In this document: in pieces, positions 36,312-45,384 of the stretch
Numbering within the stretch: the first letter of the stretch is position 1
Layout of the letters: every line of letters starts with the position of its first letter
Assembly (NCBI RefSeq): GCF_019801145.1
Contig: NZ_JAHVJQ010000001.1
Location: 124,001 to 188,000 of the forward strand
Direction: 5' to 3'
DNA: 64,000 nucleotides
Origin: Leisingera aquaemixtae
GTDB lineage: Bacteria > Pseudomonadota > Alphaproteobacteria > Rhodobacterales > Rhodobacteraceae
Translations under genes and position numbers: made by a program
Notes under the pieces: model-generated
What the model was told of the DNA's origin: nothing
Database searches by the model: none
What the model saw: the letters and a program-made list of their open reading frames with translations, nothing else

Positions 36312-37703
36312 TTATTTCTGTGTCAGCGCATCGAGAATGCGGGCCCAGGAGCGGATGCCCTTGTGGAAGCTCTTCAGATCGTACTTCTCGTTCGGCGAGT
36401 GGATCGCGTCATCCTCGTTGGCAAAGCCGGCCAGCATCGATTCCATGCCCAGGATCGACTTGAAGAAACCCGCAATCGGGATCGAGCCGCCCATGCCGCA
36501 GAACACCGCCTCGCGCTGCCACTCGTCCGAAAGCGCGGCGCGGGCGGCGGCGAATTCGGGGCGGGTGATGTCCATGACAGAGGCCTTGGAGCCTTCGAGA
36601 TCGTTGTCCCAGACCACCCTGCAGTCGGGCTTCAGCTGCGCCTCCACGTGCTTGCGGATCTTCACCCGCAGCGCGTCCGGGTCCATGTCGCCGACCAGGC
36701 GGCAGGTGATCTTGCAATGCGCCTCCGACGGGATCACGGTCTTGGAACCGGCGCCGTTGTAGCCGCCCCAGAGGCCGTTCACCTCAAGCGTCGGGCGCGC
36801 CCATTGCTGTTCCAGCACCGAGCGGTCCTTTTCGCCGTGCGCCTGGGTGTAGCCCGCGTTGGAGAGGTAGTCCTTCTCGTCGAAGCCGCAGCCCTCCCAC
36901 TGGCGCAGCTGGTCCTCGGGCACCTCGTGCACGCCTTCATAGAAACCTTCGACCGCCACCTTGCCGGTCTCTTCGTCATAGAAGGAGGCGACGATGCGGC
37001 TGAGCTCGCGCAGGGGGTTGAGGCCGGGGCCGCCGTAATGGCCGGAGTGCAGGTCGATGCGGGGGCCGACGAGGGTAAACTCATCCTTCAGCATGCCGCG
37101 CAGCTGCGAGGAGATCGACGGCACCCCGCGCGACACCATGGAGGTGTCGCAGATCAGAGCGATGTCGGCTTTCAGCTCCTCTGCGTTGGCCTCCATGAAG
37201 GGAATGAGCGACGGAGAGCCGGATTCTTCTTCGCCCTCGAAGAAGAAGGTGATGCGGCAGGGCAGGGAGCCGTTGACGGCCTTCCAGGCGCGGCAGGCCT
37301 CGACAAAGGTCATCAGCTGGCCCTTGTCGTCCGAAGAGCCGCGGCCGCGGATCACGGTGCCGTTCGGGGTCTCCTCCAGCTGCGGCTCGAACGGCGGCGT
37401 GTTCCAGAGGTTCAGCGGGTCGACAGGCTGCACATCATAATGGCCGTAGAACAGCACATGCGGGGCATCGGTGTTTTCCTCGCCCACGTGGCCGACCACC
37501 ATCGGGTGGCCGGAGGTGGCGCGCTTTTCCGCCTTGATGCCGATGGAGTTCAGGTCGGCGACCAGCCAGTCGGCGGCTTTGTCGCATTCGGCCTTGAAGG
37601 CCGGGTCGGTGGAAATCGACTGGATCCGCAGCAGCTCCATCAGCCGTTCGGTTGCGGCGTCCAGCTCTGCGTCGATCCGGTCCAGAACGTCATTCAGTGC
37701 CAT
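36312..37703 (-). CDS. M20 family metallopeptidase (dipeptidase)
   Basis: A 463-residue cytoplasmic di-zinc peptidase. The metal and active-site residues are visible: His in LFYGHYDVQPVDP (about 88), bridging Asp in GRGSSDDKGQ, Glu pair in FFFEGEEESGSPS (about 155), Asp in LICDTSM, and the terminal His in DAIHSPNEKYDL. It matches the carnosinase-like dipeptidase subfamily with the inserted dimerisation domain. ATG 37703 follows GGAGAGCAAGAG. Divergent from hemA. Confidence 0.92.
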   Translation of the reverse strand: MALNDVLDRIDAELDAATERLMELLRIQSISTDPAFKAECDKAADWLVADLNSIGIKAEKRATSGHPMVVGHVGEENTDAPHVLFYGHYDVQPVDPLNLWNTPPFEPQLEETPNGTVIRGRGSSDDKGQLMTFVEACRAWKAVNGSLPCRITFFFEGEEESGSPSLIPFMEANAEELKADIALICDTSMVSRGVPSISSQLRGMLKDEFTLVGPRIDLHSGHYGGPGLNPLRELSRIVASFYDEETGKVAVEGFYEGVHEVPEDQLRQWEGCGFDEKDYLSNAGYTQAHGEKDRSVLEQQWARPTLEVNGLWGGYNGAGSKTVIPSEAHCKITCRLVGDMDPDALRVKIRKHVEAQLKPDCRVVWDNDLEGSKASVMDITRPEFAAARAALSDEWQREAVFCGMGGSIPIAGFFKSILGMESMLAGFANEDDAIHSPNEKYDLKSFHKGIRSWARILDALTQK

Positions 37704-37798
37704 CTCTTGCTCTCCTGTTTGTCCGGGGGAGGCCCGGGAAACGGGCCAATTTGCCGCGGACCCTAGCAGCGCGGTTGGGGAGGGGCCAGAGGCCGCAG

Positions 37799-37816
37799 TG
37801 CCGGAATTTTCCGGCA
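37799..37816. promoter_or_regulatory. palindrome upstream of hemA
   Basis: TGCCGGAA-TT-TTCCGGCA, a perfect inverted repeat in the 400-bp gap between the divergent M20 peptidase and hemA. Binding protein unknown. Confidence 0.4.
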
Positions 37817-37935
37817 TTTCCGGCTGCCGCGGTTTCCGATCCTGCGCATTTTGCTGCAGAACCGGCGCCAGATACGACGCAAACGGCCAAAGGTTGGCCG
37901 CAGCTGTCCTTGCCCGGCGCCTGTTTAAGTTTTAT

Positions 37936-37949
37936 TTGACCTGCATCAA
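37936..37949. promoter_or_regulatory. FnrL-like box upstream of hemA
   Basis: TTGACCTGCATCAA, matching TTGAT-N4-ATCAA in 9 of 10 positions, 155 bp before the hemA start. FnrL control of hemA under low oxygen is established in Rhodobacter sphaeroides, so the site fits. The rest of 37704-38103 holds no gene. Confidence 0.65.
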
Positions 37950-38103
37950 TGTTGCGCACCCCCGGCGGCGCGTATGCAGTTGATCGAAGGGGACGCCTAA
38001 GGTAACCATTCGCGAACGTGATTGCGGCCTTACCGTCAACAGACCCGTGCCCTTTACACAGCCCGCGTGCTCCGCAGGAGCACAATTAGCTATGGAGATG
38101 CCG

Positions 38104-39327
38104 GTGGACTATACCGCGAAACTGGACGCAGCGATTGCCAGCCTTCACGAAGAGGGCCGTTACAGGACCTTCATCGACATCGAACGCAAGAAGGGCCATT
38201 TCCCGCATGCGGTCTGGACCCGTCCCGACGGCACCAAGCAGGACATCACCGTGTGGTGCGGCAACGACTATCTCGGCATGGGGCAGAACCCGGTGGTGCT
38301 GGACGCGATGCATGACGCCATCGACTCTACCGGCGCAGGCTCCGGCGGCACCCGCAACATCTCCGGCACCACGGTGTACCACAAGCAGCTGGAGGCCGAG
38401 CTGGCCGACCTGCACGGCAAGGAAGCGGCGCTGCTGTTCACCTCTGCCTATATCGCCAATGACGCGACCCTGAGCACGCTGCCCAAGCTGTTCCCCGGGC
38501 TGATCATCTATTCCGACGCGCTGAACCATGCCTCGATGATCGAGGGCGTGCGCCGCAACGGCGGCGCCAAGCGCATCTTTCGCCACAACGACGTCGCCCA
38601 CCTGCGCGAGCTGCTGGAAGCCGACGACCCCGCGGCGCCCAAGCTGATCGCCTTCGAATCGGTCTATTCGATGGACGGCGATTTCGGCCCGATTGCCGAA
38701 ATCTGCGACCTGGCCGACGAATTCGGCGCCCTGACCTATATAGACGAGGTGCACGCGGTCGGCATGTACGGCCCCCGCGGCGGCGGCGTCACCGAGCGCG
38801 ACCAGCTGGCACACCGTATCGACATCATCAACGGCACCTTGGCCAAGGCCTATGGCGTGATGGGCGGCTATATCGCCGCTTCGGCCAAGATGTGCGACGC
38901 CATCCGCTCCTATGCGCCTGGCTTCATCTTCACCACCTCGCTGGCGCCTGCCGTGGCAGCGGGGGCGGCGGCCTCGGTCGCCTATCTGAAAGGCGCGCAG
39001 GACCTGCGCGACAAGCATCAGGACCAGGCAAAGGTGCTGAAACTGCGCCTCAAGGGGCTGGGCCTGCCGATCATCGATCACGGCAGCCACATCGTGCCGG
39101 TGATCGTCGGCAATCCGGTCCATACCAAAGTGCTGTCCGATCACTTGCTGGAGGATTACGGCATCTACGTGCAGCCGATCAACTTCCCCACCGTGCCGCG
39201 CGGCACCGAGCGCCTGCGCTTCACGCCCTCGCCGGTGCACGGCCCCAAGGAGATCGATGCGCTGGTAAAGGCAATGGACTCATTGTGGTCGCATTGTGCG
39301 CTGAATCGTGCCGAACTTGCCGGTTAA
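38104..39327 (+). CDS. hemA: 5-aminolevulinate synthase (Shemin pathway)
   Basis: PLP enzyme that joins glycine and succinyl-CoA to 5-aminolevulinate, the first step of tetrapyrrole synthesis. The 407-residue length from GTG 38104 equals the Rhodobacter enzymes; it starts [19 protein letters not shown], has GDFGPIAEI, and the PLP lysine falls exactly at K248 ([13 protein letters not shown]). GGAG lies 6 bp before this GTG; ATG 38092 is a possible but family-untypical start. The window thus makes precorrin-2 (cobA) and its precursor. An FnrL-like box upstream suggests oxygen control. Confidence 0.96.
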   Translation: MDYTAKLDAAIASLHEEGRYRTFIDIERKKGHFPHAVWTRPDGTKQDITVWCGNDYLGMGQNPVVLDAMHDAIDSTGAGSGGTRNISGTTVYHKQLEAELADLHGKEAALLFTSAYIANDATLSTLPKLFPGLIIYSDALNHASMIEGVRRNGGAKRIFRHNDVAHLRELLEADDPAAPKLIAFESVYSMDGDFGPIAEICDLADEFGALTYIDEVHAVGMYGPRGGGVTERDQLAHRIDIINGTLAKAYGVMGGYIAASAKMCDAIRSYAPGFIFTTSLAPAVAAGAAASVAYLKGAQDLRDKHQDQAKVLKLRLKGLGLPIIDHGSHIVPVIVGNPVHTKVLSDHLLEDYGIYVQPINFPTVPRGTERLRFTPSPVHGPKEIDALVKAMDSLWSHCALNRAELAG

Positions 39328-39336
39328 CATACTGAT

Positions 39337-39354
39337 CAGTGTAAATTAACACTG
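39337..39354. repeat. inverted repeat between hemA and rodZ-like gene
   Basis: CAGTGT-AAATTA-ACACTG within an AT-rich gap. It could be a weak terminator stem or an operator before the rodZ-like gene; no T-run follows. Confidence 0.35.
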
Positions 39355-39457
39355 AGTGTGTTACGCTGTTGCTAATCAATGAACGGATCTGAGTCGCAAA
39401 TGTGATTCTTTCACCGTACAGAAACGATGGCGGCAGGCAAAATATGGGACGGCAGGC

Positions 39458-40690
39458 ATGATCGGGCGCTTCACCCAGCGCAAGCAAGATGACCATGGCG
39501 GAACGTTGGAGCCGAAAGGTTTTGATGATTTCGAGCTGAAGCTTGGCGACGTGATGCGCGGCGAGCGGGCCACCATGGGCAAATCGCTGCTCGACGTCCA
39601 GCGCGAGCTGCGGATCAAGGCCTCCTATATCGCTGCCATCGAAAACTCCGACCCTTCGGCCTTTGACACGCCCGGCTTCATCGCCGGCTACGTGCGCTCC
39701 TATGCGCGCTACCTGAACATGGATGCCGAGCAGGCGTTCCAGGATTTCTGCAAGGAAAGCGGTTTTTCCGTGGCCCACGGCATGTCGGCGGAAGCCTCCA
39801 GCCGCAGCAAGTCCGGCGGCGTGTCCGCTCCTGCGTCCAAGGGGCTGGGCGGGGATGCCTTTGCCTCGCCGAACACACCGTTCATTCCTGCGCCCAGCAG
39901 CTTCCTCAGCCAGATCGAGCTGCGGGCCGTCGGTTCGCTGATGGTGCTGGCCGCGCTGATCGGCGGCATCGGCTACGGCGGCTGGGCGGTGCTGAAAGAG
40001 GTCCAGCAGGTACAGTTTGCGCCGGTTGACCAGACGCCGGCTGTGCTGGCCGATCTCGACCCGCTCAACAGCGCGGTGCTGGCGGACGCCGGAGACGCCC
40101 AGGATCCCGCAGCAGAGGCGCTGGACCGGCTCTACCGCCCGCAGGCTCTGGATGTGCCGGTGCTGGTGGCGCGGGATGCGCCGATTTCCACTATCGATCC
40201 GTCGACGCTGGGCAATTTCGCGGCGCCTGAGCTGCCGACTGTTGCGTTGGCGGAGGCCAGCCTGCCGTTTGACGGCTTCGGCCCGCTGCAGCAGCAGACC
40301 GCCGAGGGGCCGCAAGTGCCGCAGGTCGTGGCCGAGATTGCCCCGGGTGTGGAAATGGTTGCGGTCCGCCCCTCCTGGGTGCAGGTCACCGCGGCCGACG
40401 GCAGCGTGATCCTGGAAACCATCATGGACGCGGGCCAGAGGTTCCAGGTGCCGATGACCGAGGACGCGCCGAAACTGCGCACCGGCGAAAGCAGCGCCAT
40501 CTATTTCGCTGTCAACGGCGAACATTTCGGCCCAGTCGGCGAACGCGGCCAGGTCACCAAGAATGTCGAGCTGTCGATGGATGCGATTACCGGCCGGTTT
40601 GCGCTGGCCGATCTGCAGGACACCCGCAACGAGGCGCTGGCCACCCTGGTGGCGCAGCTGCAGGCGGAAGTGACGCAGCCCTCCGAGTAA
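39458..40690 (+). CDS. RodZ-like membrane protein with N-terminal helix-turn-helix
   Basis: A 410-residue protein. An HTH_25-type helix-turn-helix (ELKLGDVMRGERATMGKSL, then LRIKASYIAAIENSD, residues 25-90), a linker, one membrane helix (about 155-175, IELRAVGSLMVLAALIGGIG), a Pro/Ala-rich periplasmic stalk and a C-terminal DUF4115 beta domain (about 300-400, SWVQVTAADGSVILETIMDAG). This is RodZ architecture, a partner of MreB in cell-shape control. The stalk is long. ATG 39458. A GC hairpin (40714-40747) follows. Confidence 0.85.
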   Translation: MIGRFTQRKQDDHGGTLEPKGFDDFELKLGDVMRGERATMGKSLLDVQRELRIKASYIAAIENSDPSAFDTPGFIAGYVRSYARYLNMDAEQAFQDFCKESGFSVAHGMSAEASSRSKSGGVSAPASKGLGGDAFASPNTPFIPAPSSFLSQIELRAVGSLMVLAALIGGIGYGGWAVLKEVQQVQFAPVDQTPAVLADLDPLNSAVLADAGDAQDPAAEALDRLYRPQALDVPVLVARDAPISTIDPSTLGNFAAPELPTVALAEASLPFDGFGPLQQQTAEGPQVPQVVAEIAPGVEMVAVRPSWVQVTAADGSVILETIMDAGQRFQVPMTEDAPKLRTGESSAIYFAVNGEHFGPVGERGQVTKNVELSMDAITGRFALADLQDTRNEALATLVAQLQAEVTQPSE

Positions 40691-40713
40691 CTCAAGCGCA
40701 GGAATTCGCACAT

Positions 40714-40747
40714 GACGCCCGGTGCCGCCATTGCAGCGCCGGGCGTC
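40714..40747 (+). terminator. hairpin after the rodZ-like gene
   Basis: GACGCCCGG (40714-40722) pairs with CCGGGCGTC (40739-40747). No T-tract, so termination is only possible, not shown. Confidence 0.4.
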
Positions 40748-40794
40748 TGCACGTATCTAGGCGCTAACAGGATCCAGCCGGGACACCCGCCGCA

Positions 40795-41916
40795 ATGTCG
40801 ATGAACCACATCCGCCCCTGGCGCCATATCGAGCGCCGCAAAAGCCGCCAGATCCATGTGGGCAATGTGCCCGTCGGCGGCGACGCCCCGATTGCGGTGC
40901 AGACCATGACCAACACGCTGACCACCGATGTGGCGGCAACTGTCGCCCAGGTGCAAGCGGCGGCTGAGGCTGGCGCTGATCTGGTGCGGATCTCGGTCCC
41001 GGATGAGGCGTCGTCCAAGGCGCTGAAGGAGATCGTGCGCGAAAGCCCGGTGCCGATCGTCGCCGACATCCACTTTCACTACAAGCGCGGCATCGAGGCC
41101 GCCGAGGCCGGCGCCGCCTGCCTGCGCATCAACCCGGGCAACATCGGCGATGAAAAGCGCGTGGCCGAGGTGATCAAGGCCGCCCGCGACCACAATTGCT
41201 CGATCCGCATCGGGGTGAATGCAGGGAGCCTGGAAAAGCACCTCTTGGACAAATACGGCGAACCCTGCCCGGAGGCGATGGTTGAATCCGGCCTCGACCA
41301 CATCCGCATTCTGCAGGATCACGACTTTCACGAGTTCAAGATCTCGGTGAAGGCTTCCGACGTGTTCATGTCCGCGGCCGCTTACCAGCAGCTGGCGGAG
41401 GCCACCGACGCGCCGATCCATTTGGGCATCACCGAGGCCGGCGGCTTTGTCTCCGGCACCATCAAGTCTGCAATCGGCCTAGGCCAGCTGTTGTGGATGG
41501 GCATCGGCGACACCTTGCGCGTCAGCCTCTCCGCCGATCCGGTGGAGGAGGTGAAGGTGGGGTTCGAGATCCTCAAATCACTTGGCCTGCGCCACCGCGG
41601 CGTCAACATCATCTCCTGCCCGTCCTGCGCGCGCCAGGGGTTTGACGTGATCAAGACGGTGGAAACGCTGGAGGAGCGGCTGGCCCATATCCACACCCCG
41701 ATGAGCCTTTCGATCATCGGCTGCGTCGTGAACGGCCCCGGCGAGGCGTTGATGACAGATGTGGGTTTCACCGGCGGCGGCGCAGGTTCCGGTATGGTCT
41801 ATCTGGCGGGCAAGGCCAGCCACAAGATGTCCAACGAACAGATGGTCGACCACATCGTCGAAGAGGTCGAGAAAAAGGCCGCGCAGATCGAGGCGGCCCA
41901 GGAAGCGGCGGAGTAA
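40795..41916 (+). CDS. ispG: 4-hydroxy-3-methylbut-2-enyl diphosphate synthase
   Basis: A 373-residue Fe-S enzyme of the MEP isoprenoid pathway that makes HMBPP from ME-cPP. N-terminal TIM barrel with VADIHFHYK and RINPGNIG, and C-terminal 4Fe-4S domain with [11 protein letters not shown] and CVVNGPGEA carrying the cluster cysteines and conserved Glu. Single-domain bacterial form without the plant insertion. ATG 40795; 105 bp after the rodZ-like gene, so partial co-transcription is possible. A family A element follows. Confidence 0.96.
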   Translation: MSMNHIRPWRHIERRKSRQIHVGNVPVGGDAPIAVQTMTNTLTTDVAATVAQVQAAAEAGADLVRISVPDEASSKALKEIVRESPVPIVADIHFHYKRGIEAAEAGAACLRINPGNIGDEKRVAEVIKAARDHNCSIRIGVNAGSLEKHLLDKYGEPCPEAMVESGLDHIRILQDHDFHEFKISVKASDVFMSAAAYQQLAEATDAPIHLGITEAGGFVSGTIKSAIGLGQLLWMGIGDTLRVSLSADPVEEVKVGFEILKSLGLRHRGVNIISCPSCARQGFDVIKTVETLEERLAHIHTPMSLSIIGCVVNGPGEALMTDVGFTGGGAGSGMVYLAGKASHKMSNEQMVDHIVEEVEKKAAQIEAAQEAAE

Positions 41917-41925
41917 TACTCCAGC

Positions 41926-41975
41926 CGTTTCATCTTTTCACAAATACTCCGGGGTCCGGGGCTGCGCCCCGGTCC
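41926..41975 (-). repeat. dispersed intergenic element, family A copy 4
   Basis: Read on the minus strand: near-perfect hairpin GGACCGGGGC-GCA-GCCCCGGACC (41975-41953), then CCCCGGAGTATTTGTGAAAA and GATGAAACGG. Same hairpin-plus-tail plan as copies 1 and 2, without the second hairpin. It lies between the ends of ispG and the DsbA-like gene. Confidence 0.6.
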
Positions 41976-41995
41976 TGCCGGTTCAACTCAACCGA

Positions 41996-42760
41996 TCAGC
42001 TCTGCTGCTCGCGGATCTCCGCCACCATGATCTCCATCTGATCGGCCGGCAGGTAGCCGCGCAGAAGTTCGGTGCCCAGCACAAATGTCGGGGTGCCGGA
42101 GATCGCCATCTTCTGCGCCAGCGCGCGGGTCTGGCGCAGTTCGGCAGTGACCTCCTCGCTGTCCATCTTGGCAAAGATCGCATCAGCATCCAGCGACAGA
42201 CCCTCGGCCAGGCGGCGCAGGGCAACCTCGTTCGGCTCGCCGCCGAACTCGATCAGCCCGTCATGCACCTGTTTGTAGGCATCTTCGCCTGCCACATGCT
42301 TGGTCGCGACGGCAAAGCGTGCCGACAGCACCGAGGCCTCGCCCAGGATTGGGAATTCCTTGATCACCAGGCGGATGTTGCCGTCGCTTTCCAACAGCTT
42401 GGCCACCTCGGGCGCAGCCCGGCGGCAATAGCCGCAGCGGTAGTCCATGAATTCGACCAGGGTGATATCGCCGTCAGGGTTGCCGCCAACCCAGGAATAG
42501 CCGTCGTTCTGCAGCTCGGCCAGGTTCTCCTCCACCAGCACGTCATCGCGGGCGGCCTCGGCCTGCTGCTGGCGCTGTTCCAGCAGGTCAACGGCTTCCA
42601 GGATCAGCTCCGGGTTGGCCAGGATGTATTCGCGCACCTGCGCGCCGAAGGCTTCGCGCTCAGCCTCGGACATCGCGTTGATGTCAAAGGCCTGCGCCGG
42701 GGCGGCCAGCAGGGCGAGGGCGGTGGCAGCCGCGGCGGCGGTGCGGGTGAAAAGGGTCAT
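41996..42760 (-). CDS. DsbA-like thiol-disulfide oxidoreductase
   Basis: A 254-residue periplasmic protein. A signal peptide (1-24, ending APAQA) leads a helical N-terminal region (about 28-75, ILANPELILEAVDLLEQRQQ) of the Com1/ScsC-type, then a thioredoxin fold with active site CGYC (MDYRCGYCRR, about 110-115) and cis-Pro loop ISGTPTFVLG. The N-terminal helices often mediate oligomerisation in such proteins. It overlaps the M48 gene stop by 4 bp (ATGA), so the two are translationally coupled. Oxidase or isomerase role not settled by sequence. Confidence 0.9.
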   Translation of the reverse strand: MTLFTRTAAAAATALALLAAPAQAFDINAMSEAEREAFGAQVREYILANPELILEAVDLLEQRQQQAEAARDDVLVEENLAELQNDGYSWVGGNPDGDITLVEFMDYRCGYCRRAAPEVAKLLESDGNIRLVIKEFPILGEASVLSARFAVATKHVAGEDAYKQVHDGLIEFGGEPNEVALRRLAEGLSLDADAIFAKMDSEEVTAELRQTRALAQKMAISGTPTFVLGTELLRGYLPADQMEIMVAEIREQQS

Positions 42761-44112
42761 TTGCGTCTCTTTCTCTTCTGAGCTTGTTCATAGGCCGACA
42801 GCACATCTTGCGCCCGCCGGGCGGCGGGGGATCCTGCTGGCAGCTGGGCGACGGCCCGTTTGGCGTGAATGCCGGCGTCGTCCAGACGCCCTTGCAAGGC
42901 ATAGCGTTCGGCGGTGACCAGCGCCGCCATTCCGGTCTGGCCGGTCTTGGCATAGGCCAGCGACATGTCGCGCAGCAGCACCGGGTTGCGGAAATCGATG
43001 GCGCGGGCGCGTTCCATGGACTTGAGCGCGGCCTTGGGCCGGCCTGCCGCCAGCTGGGCGCGGCCGTAGCCGGTCAGGATCAGCGGATCCTTGGGGGCGA
43101 GGCTGACGGCCTTGCCATAGGCGGCAAGCGCTGCGGACCACTGGCGGTTCTCGATCAGGATCTGGCCCTTGAGCTCATGATAGAACGGGTCGGACGGCCG
43201 GGCCGCCAGCGCTCCGTTCACCGCCTTCAGCGCCTTCTGCAGGCTGTTCTGCCGGTGATAAGCCGCGGCCTCGCGCATCAGGCGGACGTCCTTGTACTGC
43301 TCCTCGCGCACCCGGCGCAGGGTCCATTTCGGGGCGCGGGTAAAGGCCGACAGCTTGCCGCGGACGCGGGCGAACCAGTATTGCGCCTCCGGGCTGGCCT
43401 CGCCCTTGTCGCCATGCGCCGCCAGATAGGCCTGCGCGGCGCGGATGCGGTCGCGGCTCAGAGGGTGGGAGCGGGTATAGGGGTCCTGGGTGCCTGCGCT
43501 CAGCACTTCCTGGCCGGCAAAGGCGCGGTGCAGGTCGACCAGCCCCTGCGGGCTGATGCCGGCGCGGTTCAGGTAATCGGCCGCGGAACGGTCGGCAGAG
43601 CTTTCTTCGGCCCGGGTATGGGCCAGGAAGCTGCGCAGGGCAGAGTTCTGGGTGCCGATGGCAATTCCGCCGGCCGCCTCGCCTGCGCCGGCCGCAGCCG
43701 CCAGCGCAGCGAGTGCCAGGCCCAGACCTGCAGCACTGTTGGCAGAGCGCAGGTTTTGCATCCGCCGCGACAGGTGGCCATTGGTGATATGGGCGGCCTC
43801 GTGGGCCAGCACCGCCTGCAGCATCTCCGGGGAAGTGACCTTGAGGATCAGCCCGTAATGCACGAAAATCGTTCGGGAATCCAAAACGAAGGCATTGAAG
43901 GACGAGTCGTTGACCAAGAGGATGCGCACCCGGTTTGCATTCAGCCCCGCGGCGCGCAGCACCGGCGCCGCCAGCCGGTTCAGCCCGTGTTCGATATCCG
44001 GATCGCGCAGCAATGAAATGGATGCTGCCTGCGCCGCTGCCGAAAATTGAACCAGCGCGCAAAGAACAAGAGCCGGGATTGACGCCAGCCGGAAGAAACG
44101 GTCAAAACTCAT
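42757..44112 (-). CDS. M48 family metalloprotease with TPR repeats (BepA-like)
   Basis: A 451-residue periplasmic protease. The signal peptide spans about residues 1-29; zinc motif HEAAH (VLAHEAAHITNGHL) lies near 113 and the third ligand Glu in AEESSADRSAADYL near 173. TPR-like helical repeats fill the C-terminal half (about 285-440). BepA-type proteins degrade or assist outer-membrane proteins stuck at assembly. ATG 44112 is chosen over a long upstream extension into the neighbouring gene. Coupled to the DsbA-like gene, which would help the same outer-membrane quality-control task. Confidence 0.92.
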   Translation of the reverse strand: MSFDRFFRLASIPALVLCALVQFSAAAQAASISLLRDPDIEHGLNRLAAPVLRAAGLNANRVRILLVNDSSFNAFVLDSRTIFVHYGLILKVTSPEMLQAVLAHEAAHITNGHLSRRMQNLRSANSAAGLGLALAALAAAAGAGEAAGGIAIGTQNSALRSFLAHTRAEESSADRSAADYLNRAGISPQGLVDLHRAFAGQEVLSAGTQDPYTRSHPLSRDRIRAAQAYLAAHGDKGEASPEAQYWFARVRGKLSAFTRAPKWTLRRVREEQYKDVRLMREAAAYHRQNSLQKALKAVNGALAARPSDPFYHELKGQILIENRQWSAALAAYGKAVSLAPKDPLILTGYGRAQLAAGRPKAALKSMERARAIDFRNPVLLRDMSLAYAKTGQTGMAALVTAERYALQGRLDDAGIHAKRAVAQLPAGSPAARRAQDVLSAYEQAQKRKRRK

Positions 44113-44134
44113 GCGCGCACATTGGGAGATAAGC

Positions 44135-45280
44135 ATGCGAAACTCAAGCCGGTCCGAGGTCGATCCCTTCATTGTGATGGATGTGATGGAAGCCGCCCGC
44201 AAGGCTGAGGAGGCCGGCCGCCACATCATCCACATGGAGGTGGGGCAGCCCTCGACCGGGGCGCCGTCCGGTGCGCTGAAGGCGCTGGGGAATGCGCTGG
44301 AAAACAACGCCTTGGGCTACACGGTTGCCCTGGGCCTGCCCGCACTGCGCAAGCGCATCGCACAGCTGTACGGCGACTGGTACAACGTCGATCTGAACCC
44401 GGAGCGAGTGATTGTGACGCCGGGCTCCTCCGGCGCTTTTCTGCTCAGCTTCACCGCTTTGTTCGACAGCGGCGACCGGGTCGGCATCGGCGCGCCGGGC
44501 TATCCCTCCTACCGGCAGATCCTGAAAGCGCTGGGGCTGACCCCGGTGGACATCCAGACCGCACCGGAAAACCGGCTGCAGCCGGTCGCGGCGGATCTTG
44601 CGGGGCAGAATCTGGCGGGCCTGATGGTGGCGTCGCCTGCCAACCCGACCGGCACCATGCTGGACCACGCGGCGATGGGCGCGCTGATTGATGCAGCGCG
44701 GGGCGAGGGCGCCAGCTTCATCTCCGACGAGATCTATCACGGGCTGGAATACGAGGCGAAAGCGGTCACCGCGCTGGAGCTGACCGATGAGTGCTATGTC
44801 ATCAACTCCTTCTCCAAGTTCTTCTCGATGACCGGCTGGCGGGTCGGCTGGATGGTGGTGCCGGAGGATCATGTGCGGGTGGTCGAACGCATCGCCCAGA
44901 ACATGTTCATCTGCGCGCCGCACGCCAGCCAGGTGGCGGCGCTGGCCGCACTCGATTGCGAGGACGAGCTGCGCGAGAACCTGGCCATCTACGCAAGGAA
45001 CCGCCAATTGATGCTGGACGGGCTGCCCAAGGCGGGATTCACCAAGATCGCACCGCCTGACGGGGCGTTTTATGTCTATGCCGATGTGTCGGACCTGACC
45101 GATGACAGCCGCAGCTTTGCCGCGGAAATCCTTGAAAAGGCGGGCGTTGCTGTCACGCCGGGGCTGGATTTCGACCCCGTCCGCGGCGCCACCACGCTGC
45201 GCTTTTCCTATGCGCGCTCCACCGTGGATATCGAGGAAGGCCTGGCGCGGCTGGCGCTGTTCATGGCGTCGCGCGACTGA
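44135..45280 (+). CDS. class I/II PLP-dependent aminotransferase
   Basis: A 381-residue fold-type I aminotransferase: HMEVGQPSTGAPSGAL near the start, SPANPTGTML near 165, Asp-binding of PLP in SDEIYHGLEY near 200, and PLP lysine in NSFSKFFSMTGWRVGW near 225. The C-terminal Arg for the substrate carboxylate is in TTLRFSYARST. ATG 44135 follows GGGAGATAAGC. It is divergent from the M48 gene by 22 bp. Substrate not determinable; aspartate/aromatic types are common in this branch. Confidence 0.9.
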   Translation: MRNSSRSEVDPFIVMDVMEAARKAEEAGRHIIHMEVGQPSTGAPSGALKALGNALENNALGYTVALGLPALRKRIAQLYGDWYNVDLNPERVIVTPGSSGAFLLSFTALFDSGDRVGIGAPGYPSYRQILKALGLTPVDIQTAPENRLQPVAADLAGQNLAGLMVASPANPTGTMLDHAAMGALIDAARGEGASFISDEIYHGLEYEAKAVTALELTDECYVINSFSKFFSMTGWRVGWMVVPEDHVRVVERIAQNMFICAPHASQVAALAALDCEDELRENLAIYARNRQLMLDGLPKAGFTKIAPPDGAFYVYADVSDLTDDSRSFAAEILEKAGVAVTPGLDFDPVRGATTLRFSYARSTVDIEEGLARLALFMASRD

Positions 45281-45384
45281 CCTGCCCTAAAGCCGTGGAT
45301 AACCCCAGAAGGCGGATTTCCATCCCTTGGCAAATTGCCTAGTCTGCCGGCCAAAAGGGCCGGCAGGCCGGGCAAGAGGCAGAA

